A DNA stretch of 42,563 nucleotides, taken from assembly GCA_902461565.1 (NCBI GenBank), contig CABPYL010000025.1:1-42563 (forward strand), read 5' to 3'. Shown one piece after another: positions 1 to 7,850 of the stretch (position 1 is the first letter of the stretch; each line of letters begins with the position of its first letter). The DNA is from an uncultured Porphyromonadaceae bacterium. GTDB lineage: Bacteria > Bacteroidota > Bacteroidia > Bacteroidales > Muribaculaceae. The translations under genes and the position numbers were made by a program. The notes below the pieces were generated by a model. It was given only the letters and a program-made list of their open reading frames with translations. It was not told where the DNA came from and made no database searches.

Positions 1-192
1 CTATCTAACTCGCTGTATGTCTTTGTATAAGCATCTTCAACTGTCAAAGATGGGAAAGTACAGATTTTTGTCTTCTCTGCCAAACTTTTTCGCGACTTTT
101 TTAAAGTTGCGCGCAAAATAGGGTGCGGCGCTGCCGGCGTAGGGCGAAATTCACTTATTTAATATGAATTGTTTTAACAGTTGCAGATTTTT

Positions 193-223
193 TTTGTAAA
201 GTTAAAAAATAATCCTAATTTTG
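193..223 (+). promoter_or_regulatory. Bacteroidetes-type promoter for the 262 lipoprotein
   Basis: TTTG at 193-196, a 19-base spacer, then TAATTTTG at 216-223. This matches the Bacteroidetes primary sigma consensus TTTG-N19-TAnnTTTG exactly. It lies 38 bases before the ATG at 262. Bases 1-192 upstream show no convincing gene. Confidence 0.75.
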
Positions 224-261
224 TACTCCAAAAGAGAACAATAACTTAATTCATCGAGATT

Positions 262-1947
262 ATGAATTCCAAAATTTTTTATGTAGTCGGAATCGGTGCC
301 GCTCTTACCTTGACAGGCTGTGGTAAGAAGCTGGGCCAGTTCAGTGCTGATTACTTCACAGTAAATCCCAATCCTCTTGAAGTTGTAGGTGAAAATGTGC
401 CTGCAACCGTTACAGCTAACATCCCCGCGAAGTTCTTTGAGAAGAACGCCGAAGTAACCGTAACTCCCGTGCTTGTATACAACGGTCAGGAAGCTACATC
501 GCAGGCTTACTCCTTCCAGGGCGAAAAAGTTCGCGGCAACAATCCCGTTATTTCTTACGAATACGGCGGCACACAGACTATTCCCGTAAATTTCGTTTAT
601 CAGCCTGAAATGGCAAAAAGCGAACTTTACCTGGACTTCACTGTAGACCAGAAAGGCAAGACTTACGTTCTTCCCCGCGTTAAAGTTGCCAACGGCGTTG
701 TTGCAACTGCAGCTATGGCGGACGCTGCCACTGTTTATCCCGCTATCGCAAACGATGCCTTCCAGCGCGTTATCAACGAGAAATACGCTGCCGACATCAT
801 GTTCCTTATCAACCAGGCAAACATCCGCGCCGGTCAGCTTAAAACCGACGCAATGGAAGAGCTGAAGAAAGAAATCCGCAACGCCAATGCCGACAGCGCA
901 CGCGTGCTCCAGGAAATCAATATCCAGTCCTACGCTTCTCCCGACGGTGGCTACGAACTCAACTACAAGCTCGCCGGCAATCGCGAAGCAAACACTAAGG
1001 GCTATGTTACAAAGCAGCTCAAGAAAGACAAGATTACTGAATTCGGCGAACTCACCGCACAGTTCACCGCACAGGACTGGGAAGGCTTCCAGAAACTCGT
1101 CGCTCAGAGCAACATACAGGACAAAGACCTTATCCTGAGCGTTCTGTCCATGTACAAGGATCCCGAAACCCGCGAACGTGAAATCCGCAACCTCTCCGCT
1201 ATCTTCGAACAGCTTGCAGAAACCATCCTGCCTCAGCTCCGTTACAGCCGCATCACAGCATCTATCGACGTTATCGGCAAGAGCGACAGCGAAATCATGG
1301 CCCTCGTAGCTTCCAATCCTTCTCAGCTCTCTGTTGAAGAAATCCTTTACGCCGCTACCCTTACCAACGACAACGCCGCCAAGGAGAAAATCTACAAGAA
1401 AGCTACCGAACTCTATCCTAACGACTACCGTACATGGAACAATCTCGGTATGACACAGTACGCAGCTCAGAACTTCGACGCTGCCAAGGCTTCCTTCGCT
1501 AAGGCTGCCTCCGTTACCAAGAACCCCGAAGCTGCAATGAACCTCGGTCTTATCGAGCTTGTAAACGGTAACAAGAATGGTGCCAACCAGTACTTCGGTG
1601 CTGCTGCCGGTGTTCCCGAACTCGGCAACGCGCTCGGTACCTACTACCTCAAGCAAGGCGACGTTGCCGCCGCTGTAAAGGCATTCGGAAACGACAAGAA
1701 CAACAACGCCGCTCTTGCCCAGATTCTTGCAAAAGATTACAGCAAGGCTAAGGCTACTCTCGCCGGTATCGAAACTCCCGATGCAGTAACTTACTACCTC
1801 ACCGCTGTTCTCGGCGCACGTACTAACAACGAATCCATGCTCACCAACAACCTCCGCCAGGCTATCCGTCTCGATGCTGCTCTGGCTAACCAGGCTGCCA
1901 ACGATCTTGAATTCGCCAACTATGATCTGAGCCGCGCTCTCAACTAG
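262..1947 (+). CDS. Lipoprotein with OmpA-like segment and TPR repeats
   Basis: A 561-residue predicted outer-envelope lipoprotein. The N-terminus is a signal peptide ending in a lipobox (LTGC, acylated Cys20). Residues about 30-145 look like beta-rich repeats. Residues about 180-250 resemble an OmpA-like fold, with a segment INIQSYASPDG followed by NYKLAGNREA, the pattern usually seen around the helix of OmpA/MotB domains. Residues about 360-470 form TPR-like helical pairs (YPNDYRTWNNLGM, then a second turn). The role is probably envelope scaffolding, but no specific function is recognised. The start at 262 is fixed by the signal peptide and the promoter just upstream. Codon use is strongly biased, which suggests high expression and produces a long meaningless open frame on the opposite strand. 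Confidence 0.85.
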   Translation: MNSKIFYVVGIGAALTLTGCGKKLGQFSADYFTVNPNPLEVVGENVPATVTANIPAKFFEKNAEVTVTPVLVYNGQEATSQAYSFQGEKVRGNNPVISYEYGGTQTIPVNFVYQPEMAKSELYLDFTVDQKGKTYVLPRVKVANGVVATAAMADAATVYPAIANDAFQRVINEKYAADIMFLINQANIRAGQLKTDAMEELKKEIRNANADSARVLQEINIQSYASPDGGYELNYKLAGNREANTKGYVTKQLKKDKITEFGELTAQFTAQDWEGFQKLVAQSNIQDKDLILSVLSMYKDPETREREIRNLSAIFEQLAETILPQLRYSRITASIDVIGKSDSEIMALVASNPSQLSVEEILYAATLTNDNAAKEKIYKKATELYPNDYRTWNNLGMTQYAAQNFDAAKASFAKAASVTKNPEAAMNLGLIELVNGNKNGANQYFGAAAGVPELGNALGTYYLKQGDVAAAVKAFGNDKNNNAALAQILAKDYSKAKATLAGIETPDAVTYYLTAVLGARTNNESMLTNNLRQAIRLDAALANQAANDLEFANYDLSRALN

Positions 1948-1971
1948 TTAGCGCTAACATAAAATACGAAG

Positions 1972-1998
1972 GCACGTCAGCAATGGCGTGCTTTTTTT
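1972..1998 (+). terminator. Rho-independent terminator after the 262 lipoprotein
   Basis: Stem GCACG (1972-1976) with CGTGC (1987-1991), followed by seven T (1992-1998). Just before it, a perfect 12-base palindrome GTTAGCGCTAAC (1947-1958) starts on the last base of the stop codon. Confidence 0.7.
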
Positions 1999-2068
1999 AT
2001 CTACCTGCGCAATATTTGAACCTTGCTCGCGTGCGCGGGTTATATATAATGTATAAAGACAGATTATA

Positions 2069-2314
2069 ATGGAAGCGAACAGACTCAGGCCTACCGACCG
2101 TGTAACTATAGATATTGCAGTAGACGGGAAGACGGCATTTACATTTACTGGTGAAGGGTTTCGCAACATAGACGGCGCCGCAGAAGCCGCTTATAGGGCT
2201 TCGGGAATAATGGTGCCGAAAGAAGACTGTGTATTCTCGATTTCAGACCAGGCTGAAGGCACGGCACAACGTTACCGCTATAACGCCCACGGGCATATCC
2301 GGCTTATTATATAG
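2069..2314 (+). CDS. Small conserved-looking hypothetical protein
   Basis: An 81-residue ORF with no recognised family. It has no signal peptide or membrane segment. The sequence is balanced in charge, with an alternating beta-like N-terminal half (VTIDIAVDGKTAFTFTG), an alpha-like middle (DGAAEAAYRA) and a C-terminal beta-like tail, which reads as a small folded alpha/beta protein rather than a chance ORF. It sits between the upstream terminator and a bidirectional terminator shared with rplS, so it is a single-gene transcript. An AT-rich stretch (TATATAATG) lies just upstream, but no consensus promoter was found. A real gene is likely; the function is unknown. Confidence 0.55.
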   Translation: MEANRLRPTDRVTIDIAVDGKTAFTFTGEGFRNIDGAAEAAYRASGIMVPKEDCVFSISDQAEGTAQRYRYNAHGHIRLII

Positions 2315-2335
2315 CTTCAGAATAGGCATAAAAAA

Positions 2336-2363
2336 ACAGCCCCTCGCGGGACTGTATTTTTTT
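2336..2363. terminator. Bidirectional terminator between the 2069 ORF and rplS
   Basis: Hairpin ACAG-c-CCC-tcgc-GGG-a-CTGT at 2336-2355, with an A run on the left (2330-2336) and a T run on the right (2357-2363). It can end transcripts on both strands, as expected for convergent genes. Confidence 0.75.
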
Positions 2364-2376
2364 GTTGCATCCGAAC

Positions 2377-2727
2377 TTACTTGGCGCGACGCTCTTTGAT
2401 ACGAGCCTTCTTGCCGGTGAGGGCGCGGAGGTAGTAGAGTTTTGCGCGACGTACTTTACCAAGTTTGTTTACGGTAATCGAATCGATGAAAGGCGACTCG
2501 ATGGGGAAAATACGTTCAACACCGATGTTGTCGCTCATTTTGCGAACGGTGAAACGCTTCTTGGCGCCTTCGCCCGAGATGCGGATAACCACACCGCGGT
2601 ACTGCTGGATACGCTCTTTGTTACCTTCTTTGATGCGATAGGCAACGGTGATGGTATCGCCGGGGCCGAATTCGGGATGCTGCTTGCCGGTGGCGAAAGC
2701 CTCTTCGGCAACTTTAATCAAATCCAT
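2377..2727 (-). CDS. rplS: 50S ribosomal protein L19
   Basis: The 116-residue product matches L19 along its whole length, which is the usual size of 115-120. It contains the family features FGPGDTITVAYRIKEG, the RIQQYRGVVI segment, the FTVRKMS segment and the basic C-terminus KLGKVRRAKLYYLR. In the ribosome L19 lies at the 30S-50S interface. It is transcribed alone on the minus strand from a perfect Bacteroidetes promoter (2807-2837) and ends in the bidirectional hairpin at 2336-2363. The leader of about 75 bases is free of other genes. Confidence 0.98.
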   Translation of the reverse strand: MDLIKVAEEAFATGKQHPEFGPGDTITVAYRIKEGNKERIQQYRGVVIRISGEGAKKRFTVRKMSDNIGVERIFPIESPFIDSITVNKLGKVRRAKLYYLRALTGKKARIKERRAK

Positions 2728-2806
2728 TGTACTTTGATTTATAATGTTAACATTAGTCGCAATATTCGCAGGCTGCGTGTCCTGCCAGAGATTACGAAAT
2801 CGACTG

Positions 2807-2837
2807 CAAAATTAGTAAAATATTTCGTAATCGCAAA
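2807..2837 (-). promoter_or_regulatory. rplS promoter
   Basis: On the minus strand, TTTG (complement of 2834-2837), a 19-base spacer, then TAATTTTG (complement of 2807-2814). It is a perfect match to the Bacteroidetes consensus. Confidence 0.8.
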
Positions 2838-2966
2838 ATTTTCAGCTAAATGCCATCGTTAATTCGAATTGGTATAATTAATTCGAGATAAGTAAATCAA
2901 ATCGATGTCTCTGAAAATATGAGTGAATTTTGATTAGAGGCACGTGGTATAATGCCGGAAATTTTG

Positions 2967-2974
2967 TAATTTTG
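2967..2974 (+). promoter_or_regulatory. -7 element before the S1/P1 nuclease gene
   Basis: TAATTTTG at 2967-2974 lies 21 bases before the ATG at 2996. No good -33 TTTG is seen at the expected distance, so this is a weaker call. Confidence 0.5.
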
Positions 2975-2995
2975 CAGTAGATAAACCGCATTGTT

Positions 2996-3787
2996 ATGAA
3001 AATCAAGAATATACTACTTGCTTTGGCCGCGGGCGCGTTTTCAATGAGCGCTTTCGCATGGAGCCAGAAGGGGCATGATACCGTCGCCTTCATTGCCGAG
3101 AATCATTTTACACAGGCTACAGCCGATTCTGTAGCCGCCCTGCTGGACGGTAAATCACCGGTATATTGGGCCAACTGGCTGGACAATGCCTCGCATACTC
3201 CTGCCTATGCCTATACCAAAACATGGCACTATAAGAATATAGACGAAGGCGTGGCCTACGAGGATGCCCCGCTGAACGAGAAAGGCGACGTGGTTCGTGC
3301 CGTTTGCGAGCAGGTAGAGATTCTTAAAAGCCCCGTATCTACCCGCGGCCAGAAAATACTTGCCCTCAAGATTCTGATTCACTGTGTAGGCGACATGCAC
3401 CAGCCCATGCACATGGGACATCTTTCCGATCTCGGCGGCAATCAGACTAAAGTGCGATTCTTTAACCGCGATGCCAATCTGCACGGAATATGGGACGGCA
3501 GTATCATGAACAGCGGCCACGCATGGACATATACCGAGTGGCGTGAGCAACTCGACAGACTGACTCCCGAGCAGGAGGCTGCCGAAATCCAGGGTACTGT
3601 GGACGATTGGGGCCGCCAGACGCATGCTATTGCCACACGTGTGTACGACAAAATGAAACCCGGCATCAGCGTATCCTATAACGAAGTTGCCGAATGGACG
3701 CCCGTTATAGAACTGCAGGTGCTCCGCGGAGGCCTTCGTCTGGCCCATCTGCTCAACGGCATCTATGATCCGTCCTACGGAAAGTGA
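2996..3787 (+). CDS. Secreted S1/P1-type zinc nuclease
   Basis: A 263-residue protein with a signal peptide whose likely cleavage (after Ala21) leaves Trp22 as the new N-terminus. This is the hallmark of S1/P1 nucleases, where the amino group and carbonyl of that Trp bind zinc. Other expected trinuclear zinc ligands are visible: His27 (WSQKGH), Asp63, His78, His129 and Asp133 (HCVGD), His139 (QPMH), and His163 with Asp167 (LHGIWD). The family cleaves single-stranded DNA and RNA and acts in the periplasm or outside the cell, probably for nucleotide scavenging. Length is normal and the active site is complete. It is a single-gene unit, with a hairpin at 3828-3862 after it. Confidence 0.93.
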   Translation: MKIKNILLALAAGAFSMSAFAWSQKGHDTVAFIAENHFTQATADSVAALLDGKSPVYWANWLDNASHTPAYAYTKTWHYKNIDEGVAYEDAPLNEKGDVVRAVCEQVEILKSPVSTRGQKILALKILIHCVGDMHQPMHMGHLSDLGGNQTKVRFFNRDANLHGIWDGSIMNSGHAWTYTEWREQLDRLTPEQEAAEIQGTVDDWGRQTHAIATRVYDKMKPGISVSYNEVAEWTPVIELQVLRGGLRLAHLLNGIYDPSYGK

Positions 3788-3827
3788 GCAACGGCGAAAC
3801 ACTATTTAACCGACTTTATTTATTTTA

Positions 3828-3870
3828 GGCACTGCACAACCACGAAAATGGCGTGCAGTGCCATTATTAT
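3828..3870 (+). terminator. Hairpin after the S1/P1 nuclease gene
   Basis: Perfect 10-bp stem GGCACTGCAC (3828-3837) with GTGCAGTGCC (3853-3862), 15-base loop, followed by ATTATTAT rather than a clean T run. Likely a weak or assisted terminator. Confidence 0.5.
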
Positions 3871-3894
3871 ACGGCGGTTATAGAAAAAATTTTG

Positions 3895-3902
3895 TAACTT
3901 TG
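3895..3902 (+). promoter_or_regulatory. -7 element of the glyQS promoter
   Basis: TAACTTTG at 3895-3902 fits TAnnTTTG and lies 66 bases before the glyQS ATG. No clear TTTG at the -33 position. Confidence 0.55.
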
Positions 3903-3968
3903 CCACTTGGAACCGCTTTGCGGTATACTTTTTGGAAATAATAACTATCACATAAAAGAAAGAAGACA

Positions 3969-5513
3969 ATGGCCACTCAGGAAGACGTTTTCAAGAAAAT
4001 TGTATCACATGCCAAACAATATGGTTTCGTATTCCAGTCCAGCGAAATCTACGACGGCCTTTCGGCTGTCTACGACTACGGCCAGAACGGCGTAGAACTG
4101 AAAAACAATATCAAACGTTACTGGTGGGATGCCATGACCCTGCTTCACGAGAATATCGTGGGCATCGACTCGGCAATTTTCATGCACCCTACAATCTGGA
4201 AAGCGTCGGGTCATGTTGACGCATTCAATGACCCCCTGATTGATAACCGCGACAGCAAAAAGCGCTACCGCGCCGATGTGCTTATCGAGGAACAGATTGC
4301 AAAAATCGACGATAAGATAGCCAAGGAAGTTGCCAAGGCTGCCAAGCGCTTCGGCGACGCATTCGACGAGGCTCAGTTCCGCGCCACCAACACACGAGTG
4401 CTCGAATACCAGAAGCACCGCGATGAGCTGCACCAGCGTTTCAGCGACGCCATGAACGCAAATGACCTCGACGGTCTGCGTCAGATTATCCTTGACGAAG
4501 AAATCGTATGCCCCATTTCGGGTACCAAGAACTGGACGGAAGTGCGTCAGTTCAACCTTATGTTCAAAACCGAGATGGGTTCCACTGCCGACGGTGCCAT
4601 GACTGTTTATCTGCGTCCCGAAACCGCCCAGGGTATTTTTGTGAACTATCTTAATGTCCAGAAGACCGGCCGTATGAGCCTTCCCTTCGGTATCGCCCAG
4701 ATAGGCAAAGCATTCCGCAACGAGATTGTCGCCCGTCAGTTCATATTCCGCATGCGCGAGTTCGAACAGATGGAAATGCAGTTCTTTGTGCGTCCCGGCG
4801 AGGAAATCAAATGGTTCGGACAATGGAAGGAATGGCGTCTTAAATGGCACAAGGCTCTTGGCCTCGGCGATGAGAAATACCGTTACCACGACCACGAGAA
4901 ACTGGCGCACTACGCCAACGCAGCCACCGATATCGAGTTCCAGATGCCTTTCGGTTTCAAGGAAGTGGAAGGTATTCACAGCCGTACCAATTTCGACCTT
5001 TCGCAGCATCAGAAATTCTCGGGCAAGAAAATCGAATATTTCGATCCTGAACTGAATCAAAGCTACACGCCGTATGTAATAGAAACCTCTATCGGCGTAG
5101 ACCGTATGTTCCTGAGCGTGCTGTGCTCCAGCTACGAGGAAGAACTGTTGCCCAACGGCGAGACACGCGTAGTGCTGCATCTGCCTGCTCCGCTTGCTCC
5201 CGTCAAATGTGCTGTTCTTCCGCTTGTCCGCAAGGATGGTCTGCCAGAGAAAGCTCACGAGATTGTGGATGATCTCAAATTCGATTTCGCTACACACTAC
5301 GAGGAAAAGGACGCTATAGGCAAACGTTACCGCCGTCAGGATGCCATCGGTACTCCGTTCTGTATCACCGTGGATCATCAGACATTGGAGGATAACACCG
5401 TTACCCTGCGCGAACGCGACAGCATGGAACAGACCCGTGTGGCTATCGCCGATCTGCATCGTCTGATTCACGACCGCGTAAGCCTTGCTTCCCTTCTCCG
5501 CAAATTAAAATAA
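3969..5513 (+). CDS. glyQS: Glycyl-tRNA synthetase, single-chain (alpha2) type
   Basis: A 514-residue class II aminoacyl-tRNA synthetase that charges tRNA-Gly. It is the dimeric single-polypeptide form, not the two-subunit glyQ/glyS form. Visible features: the N-terminal GFVFQSSEIYDG catalytic start, the YDYGQNGVELKNN segment, motif 2 (AFRNEIVARQ, then FRMREFEQMEM), motif 3 around ETSIGVDR, and a C-terminal anticodon-binding domain starting near PAPLAPVKCAVLPL. Length is normal for the family. The 3' end is followed after 7 bases by lemA, so the next two genes are probably co-transcribed. The start at 3969 gives the expected N-terminus. Confidence 0.97.
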   Translation: MATQEDVFKKIVSHAKQYGFVFQSSEIYDGLSAVYDYGQNGVELKNNIKRYWWDAMTLLHENIVGIDSAIFMHPTIWKASGHVDAFNDPLIDNRDSKKRYRADVLIEEQIAKIDDKIAKEVAKAAKRFGDAFDEAQFRATNTRVLEYQKHRDELHQRFSDAMNANDLDGLRQIILDEEIVCPISGTKNWTEVRQFNLMFKTEMGSTADGAMTVYLRPETAQGIFVNYLNVQKTGRMSLPFGIAQIGKAFRNEIVARQFIFRMREFEQMEMQFFVRPGEEIKWFGQWKEWRLKWHKALGLGDEKYRYHDHEKLAHYANAATDIEFQMPFGFKEVEGIHSRTNFDLSQHQKFSGKKIEYFDPELNQSYTPYVIETSIGVDRMFLSVLCSSYEEELLPNGETRVVLHLPAPLAPVKCAVLPLVRKDGLPEKAHEIVDDLKFDFATHYEEKDAIGKRYRRQDAIGTPFCITVDHQTLEDNTVTLRERDSMEQTRVAIADLHRLIHDRVSLASLLRKLK

Positions 5514-5520
5514 GATTTTT

Positions 5521-6132
5521 ATGAAAAAGTACATCATTATAGGTGTTATCGTAGTTCTGGCGCTGATTCTTTTCTTCAGCGGCCGCAGTACCTACAACAA
5601 CATGGTAACTCTTGAACAGGACGTTGACCAGTCGTGGGCAAAGGTAGAGGTGCAGTATCAGCGCCGCATGGATCTGATTCCCAATATCGTGGAAACAGTG
5701 AAAGGCTATGCCGAACACGAAAGCAGCACCTACGAGAATGTTACCAAGGCCCGTGCAGGCCTTTCCGACGCCTACAACGAGGCCAACAGCCTGAAAGAGG
5801 GTGCCAGCCCCGCAGATACGCAGCAGTTCGAGAACTATAATGCCGCCCAGGACCGTCTGAACAAGGCGTTGAGCATATATGTCAACGCTGTGCGCGAAGC
5901 TTATCCCGACCTTAAGGCCGACGAGCAGTTCGCCAACCTCCAGACAGTTCTCGAGGGTACCGAAAACCGTATCGCCACCGAACGAGGCCGCTATACCGAT
6001 ATCGTGCGCGAATACAATATCGCCGTAAAGCGTTTCCCTGCGAACCTGTGGGCCGGAATCTTCGGTTTCAGTGCCAAGCCGCAGTTCAAGGCCGACGAGG
6101 CAGCATCCACAGCTCCTAAAGTGCAGTTCTGA
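5521..6132 (+). CDS. lemA: LemA family membrane protein
   Basis: The 203-residue protein has one N-terminal membrane segment (about residues 4-20) followed by the LemA helical domain, recognisable by the segments NNMVTLEQDVDQSWAKVEVQ, RRMDLIPNIVETVKGYA and the later YNIAVKRFPANLWA. LemA proteins are usually N-out with a long soluble helical domain; their biochemical role is not settled. It starts 7 bases after glyQS and overlaps the next gene by one base (TGATG), so it is translationally coupled to the FKBP lipoprotein. LemA genes are often next to a TPM-domain gene; here the partner is a prolyl isomerase instead. Confidence 0.93.
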   Translation: MKKYIIIGVIVVLALILFFSGRSTYNNMVTLEQDVDQSWAKVEVQYQRRMDLIPNIVETVKGYAEHESSTYENVTKARAGLSDAYNEANSLKEGASPADTQQFENYNAAQDRLNKALSIYVNAVREAYPDLKADEQFANLQTVLEGTENRIATERGRYTDIVREYNIAVKRFPANLWAGIFGFSAKPQFKADEAASTAPKVQF

Positions 6133-6689
6133 TGAAAAAGTTATTGTTACTTATTGCCGCGGTTGGCGTCTTGTTCTGGTCTTGCTCCAGCAACGATGAT
6201 GAGAGTTGGGACGAGATGATGGCCTGGCGCAATGCCAATAATGCCTGGTTTGAGGAATTGCTGACGAAAAAGAATCCTGACGGTACACCGTACTACGAAG
6301 TGATTACTCCGGTGTGGAATCCTACGGTGAAGGTCCTGATGCATTATTTCAACGATCGCAGCGAGACCGAAGGAAATCTGTCGCCCATATACACCAGTAC
6401 TGTGGATACGCGTTACAAGCTGCACTTGTACGACGGTACGGCAGTAGATTCGTCAACGGCTTCTGTTGTCGACGGTAAAGCCGGAGTTTTCCGCACCCGT
6501 CTCGACCAGACTGTTATAGGCTGGGGTATTGCCCTGCCGCAGATGCGTTGTGGCGATACTGCCGAGGTCGTGATACCTTATACCGTAGGCTATGGCGCGC
6601 AGAGCACAGGTTCTGTAAAGGCTTTCTCCAATCTTGTTTTTAACATCCGTCTGGAAAATATATACAGATACGAAGCCAGTCCATATTAA
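6132..6689 (+). CDS. FKBP-type peptidyl-prolyl isomerase lipoprotein
   Basis: A 185-residue lipoprotein: signal peptide with lipobox WSC (Cys18) followed by SSNDDE, an acidic stretch of the kind linked to surface export in Bacteroidetes. The C-terminal half is FKBP-like: YKLHLYDGTAVDSS near residues 95-108, TVIGWGIALPQMRCGDTAEVV, IPYTVGYGAQ, and the last strand NLVFNIRLENI. The usual FKBP ligand-pocket pattern (GW..AL..M..G) is present, so isomerase activity is plausible; the pre-domain (about 20-80) is unlike typical FkpA. It acts in the periplasm or at the surface. Start codon overlaps the lemA stop. A strong terminator follows. Confidence 0.85.
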   Translation: MKKLLLLIAAVGVLFWSCSSNDDESWDEMMAWRNANNAWFEELLTKKNPDGTPYYEVITPVWNPTVKVLMHYFNDRSETEGNLSPIYTSTVDTRYKLHLYDGTAVDSSTASVVDGKAGVFRTRLDQTVIGWGIALPQMRCGDTAEVVIPYTVGYGAQSTGSVKAFSNLVFNIRLENIYRYEASPY

Positions 6690-6707
6690 TCTGGCAATCA
6701 GTCTAAC

Positions 6708-6740
6708 CGGAGGCGCCGTAACGGAGCCTCCGTTTTTTTT
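6708..6740 (+). terminator. Terminator of the glyQS-lemA-FKBP run
   Basis: Stem CGGAGGC (6708-6714) with GCCTCCG (6726-6732), followed by eight T (6733-6740). Confidence 0.9.
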
Positions 6741-6775
6741 ATGCCGGTTGTGAATTTTGTTTTTTGCAGTAAAAA

Positions 6776-6847
6776 ATAGTCTGTTTAAGGTATTTGTTAG
6801 TTTGGGTAAGTTGGCTAATTTTGTTTGTTAAAAAGTACATAGTCTGT
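6776..6847. repeat. Direct repeat pair flanking the 6793 promoter
   Basis: The 9-mer ATAGTCTGT occurs at 6776-6784, just upstream of the -33 element, and again at 6839-6847, between the -7 element and the ATG. It could be a binding site for the LuxR-type regulator encoded downstream, but direct repeats this short can be chance. Confidence 0.35.
6793..6823 (+). promoter_or_regulatory. Promoter of the hemerythrin-LuxR gene
   Basis: TTTG at 6793-6796, 19-base spacer, TAATTTTG at 6816-6823. Perfect consensus match, 55 bases before the ATG. Confidence 0.8.
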
Positions 6848-6878
6848 GCATATTGGCAGATTCATCATATAAAGTTCT

Positions 6879-7823
6879 ATGGAAAAGCAGATTAAAGATA
6901 TGTATTCGCCCTATACGCGCGATATGCGGATGAGAGATGTTATAGCGCGTAATCCGACGCTTTTGCCTGTTCTCACCCGTTTCGGCATCGCTTTGGGTTT
7001 CGGCGAAGCTACTGTCGCCGAGGTATGCGCCTCTGCTGCCGTGCACACCGATACTTTCCTTGCCGTTATCAATTATATGGCCGGCTTTCCTGCCGAACCA
7101 AAAAAAGTGGATATCCGTTCGCTTGTTGATTATCTTGGCAATGCGCACGAATATTTTCTTGAGTATGTGGCGCCGAATCTGCGTCGTCAGCTGCTTGAAG
7201 CAATAAGTTTTGGCGACGGTTCCAGACTGAGCATTGCGCTCATTAACTTTTTTGACAACTATATCTCCGACTTGCGGCACCACATGGAATACGAGGAAAA
7301 CGTGGTATTCAAGTATGTGGGAGACCTGCTTGAGGGCAATCGTGGCAGCGGAAAATTCTGTATAGCCGATTTCAAAGGCTCGCACAAGCCTGTTCACAGT
7401 AAATTGGCCGAGCTTAAGGATTTGCTCGTATGTCACTTCACTGCCGAGCGAGGCCGTGTGGACAAGATGAACTCGCTGCTGTTCGATATCGTAACTCTCG
7501 AACGCGATCTTAACATGCACTGCAAGTTGGAGGACGCTATCTTTATTCCGGTAGTAACGCACTATGAAAAAACCGGAGCAGCTCTCCGCAGCGATGTGGA
7601 AAAGCAACCGCTCGATTCCAACGGAGATGTACGCCTTACCGCCCGTGAGCGCGAGATAATCGGCTATGTAACCAAAGGTATGTCCAACAAGGAAATTGCC
7701 GAAAAATTATTTCTGTCTGTGTACACAGTAGCAACGCACCGCCGCAATATCTGCTCCAAACTGAATCTGCACAGTGCAAGTGCCCTGGCTGTGTACGGTA
7801 TAATGCACGGCTTCACCGAATAA
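6879..7823 (+). CDS. RIC-like hemerythrin domain fused to a LuxR-type DNA-binding domain
   Basis: A 314-residue cytoplasmic protein with three parts. Residues 10-65 resemble the ScdA_N/DUF542 helical domain of RIC (YtfE/ScdA) di-iron proteins but lack its usual Cys pair. Residues 80-230 are hemerythrin-like, with candidate di-iron ligands His90, His135 with Glu139 (HMEYE), His169 or His173, and His214 with Glu218 (HCKLE), matching the spacing in YtfE. Residues 252-308 are a GerE/LuxR helix-turn-helix (LTAREREIIGYVTKGMSNKE). The likely role, by inference, is a regulator whose di-iron centre senses nitric oxide, oxygen or oxidative damage. It is transcribed alone and converges with the protease gene, with 14 bases between stop codons. 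Confidence 0.9.
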   Translation: MEKQIKDMYSPYTRDMRMRDVIARNPTLLPVLTRFGIALGFGEATVAEVCASAAVHTDTFLAVINYMAGFPAEPKKVDIRSLVDYLGNAHEYFLEYVAPNLRRQLLEAISFGDGSRLSIALINFFDNYISDLRHHMEYEENVVFKYVGDLLEGNRGSGKFCIADFKGSHKPVHSKLAELKDLLVCHFTAERGRVDKMNSLLFDIVTLERDLNMHCKLEDAIFIPVVTHYEKTGAALRSDVEKQPLDSNGDVRLTAREREIIGYVTKGMSNKEIAEKLFLSVYTVATHRRNICSKLNLHSASALAVYGIMHGFTE

Positions 7824-7850
7824 AGTATACGGAGATTTTACAATTCGGTG
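7814..7850. terminator. Possible shared hairpin across two convergent gene ends
   Basis: CACCGAAT (7814-7821) pairs with ATTCGGTG (7843-7850). The arms include the last codons of both convergent genes and the loop holds both stop codons. No T run follows, so termination activity is a guess. Confidence 0.35.

Noticed and set aside
2..121. 39-codon open frame from the left edge to a TAG at 119-121
   Set aside because: It could be the 3' end of a gene outside the window, but the sequence shows no recognisable pattern and is too short to support.
202..1656. 484-codon open frame on the minus strand opposite the 262 lipoprotein
   Set aside because: It is a product of strong codon bias in a real plus-strand gene; its translation is Cys- and Val-rich with no domain, and the plus gene has a lipobox and a promoter.
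4005..5471. 488-codon minus-strand open frame inside glyQS
   Set aside because: glyQS is unmistakable on the plus strand; the antisense product has no family features.
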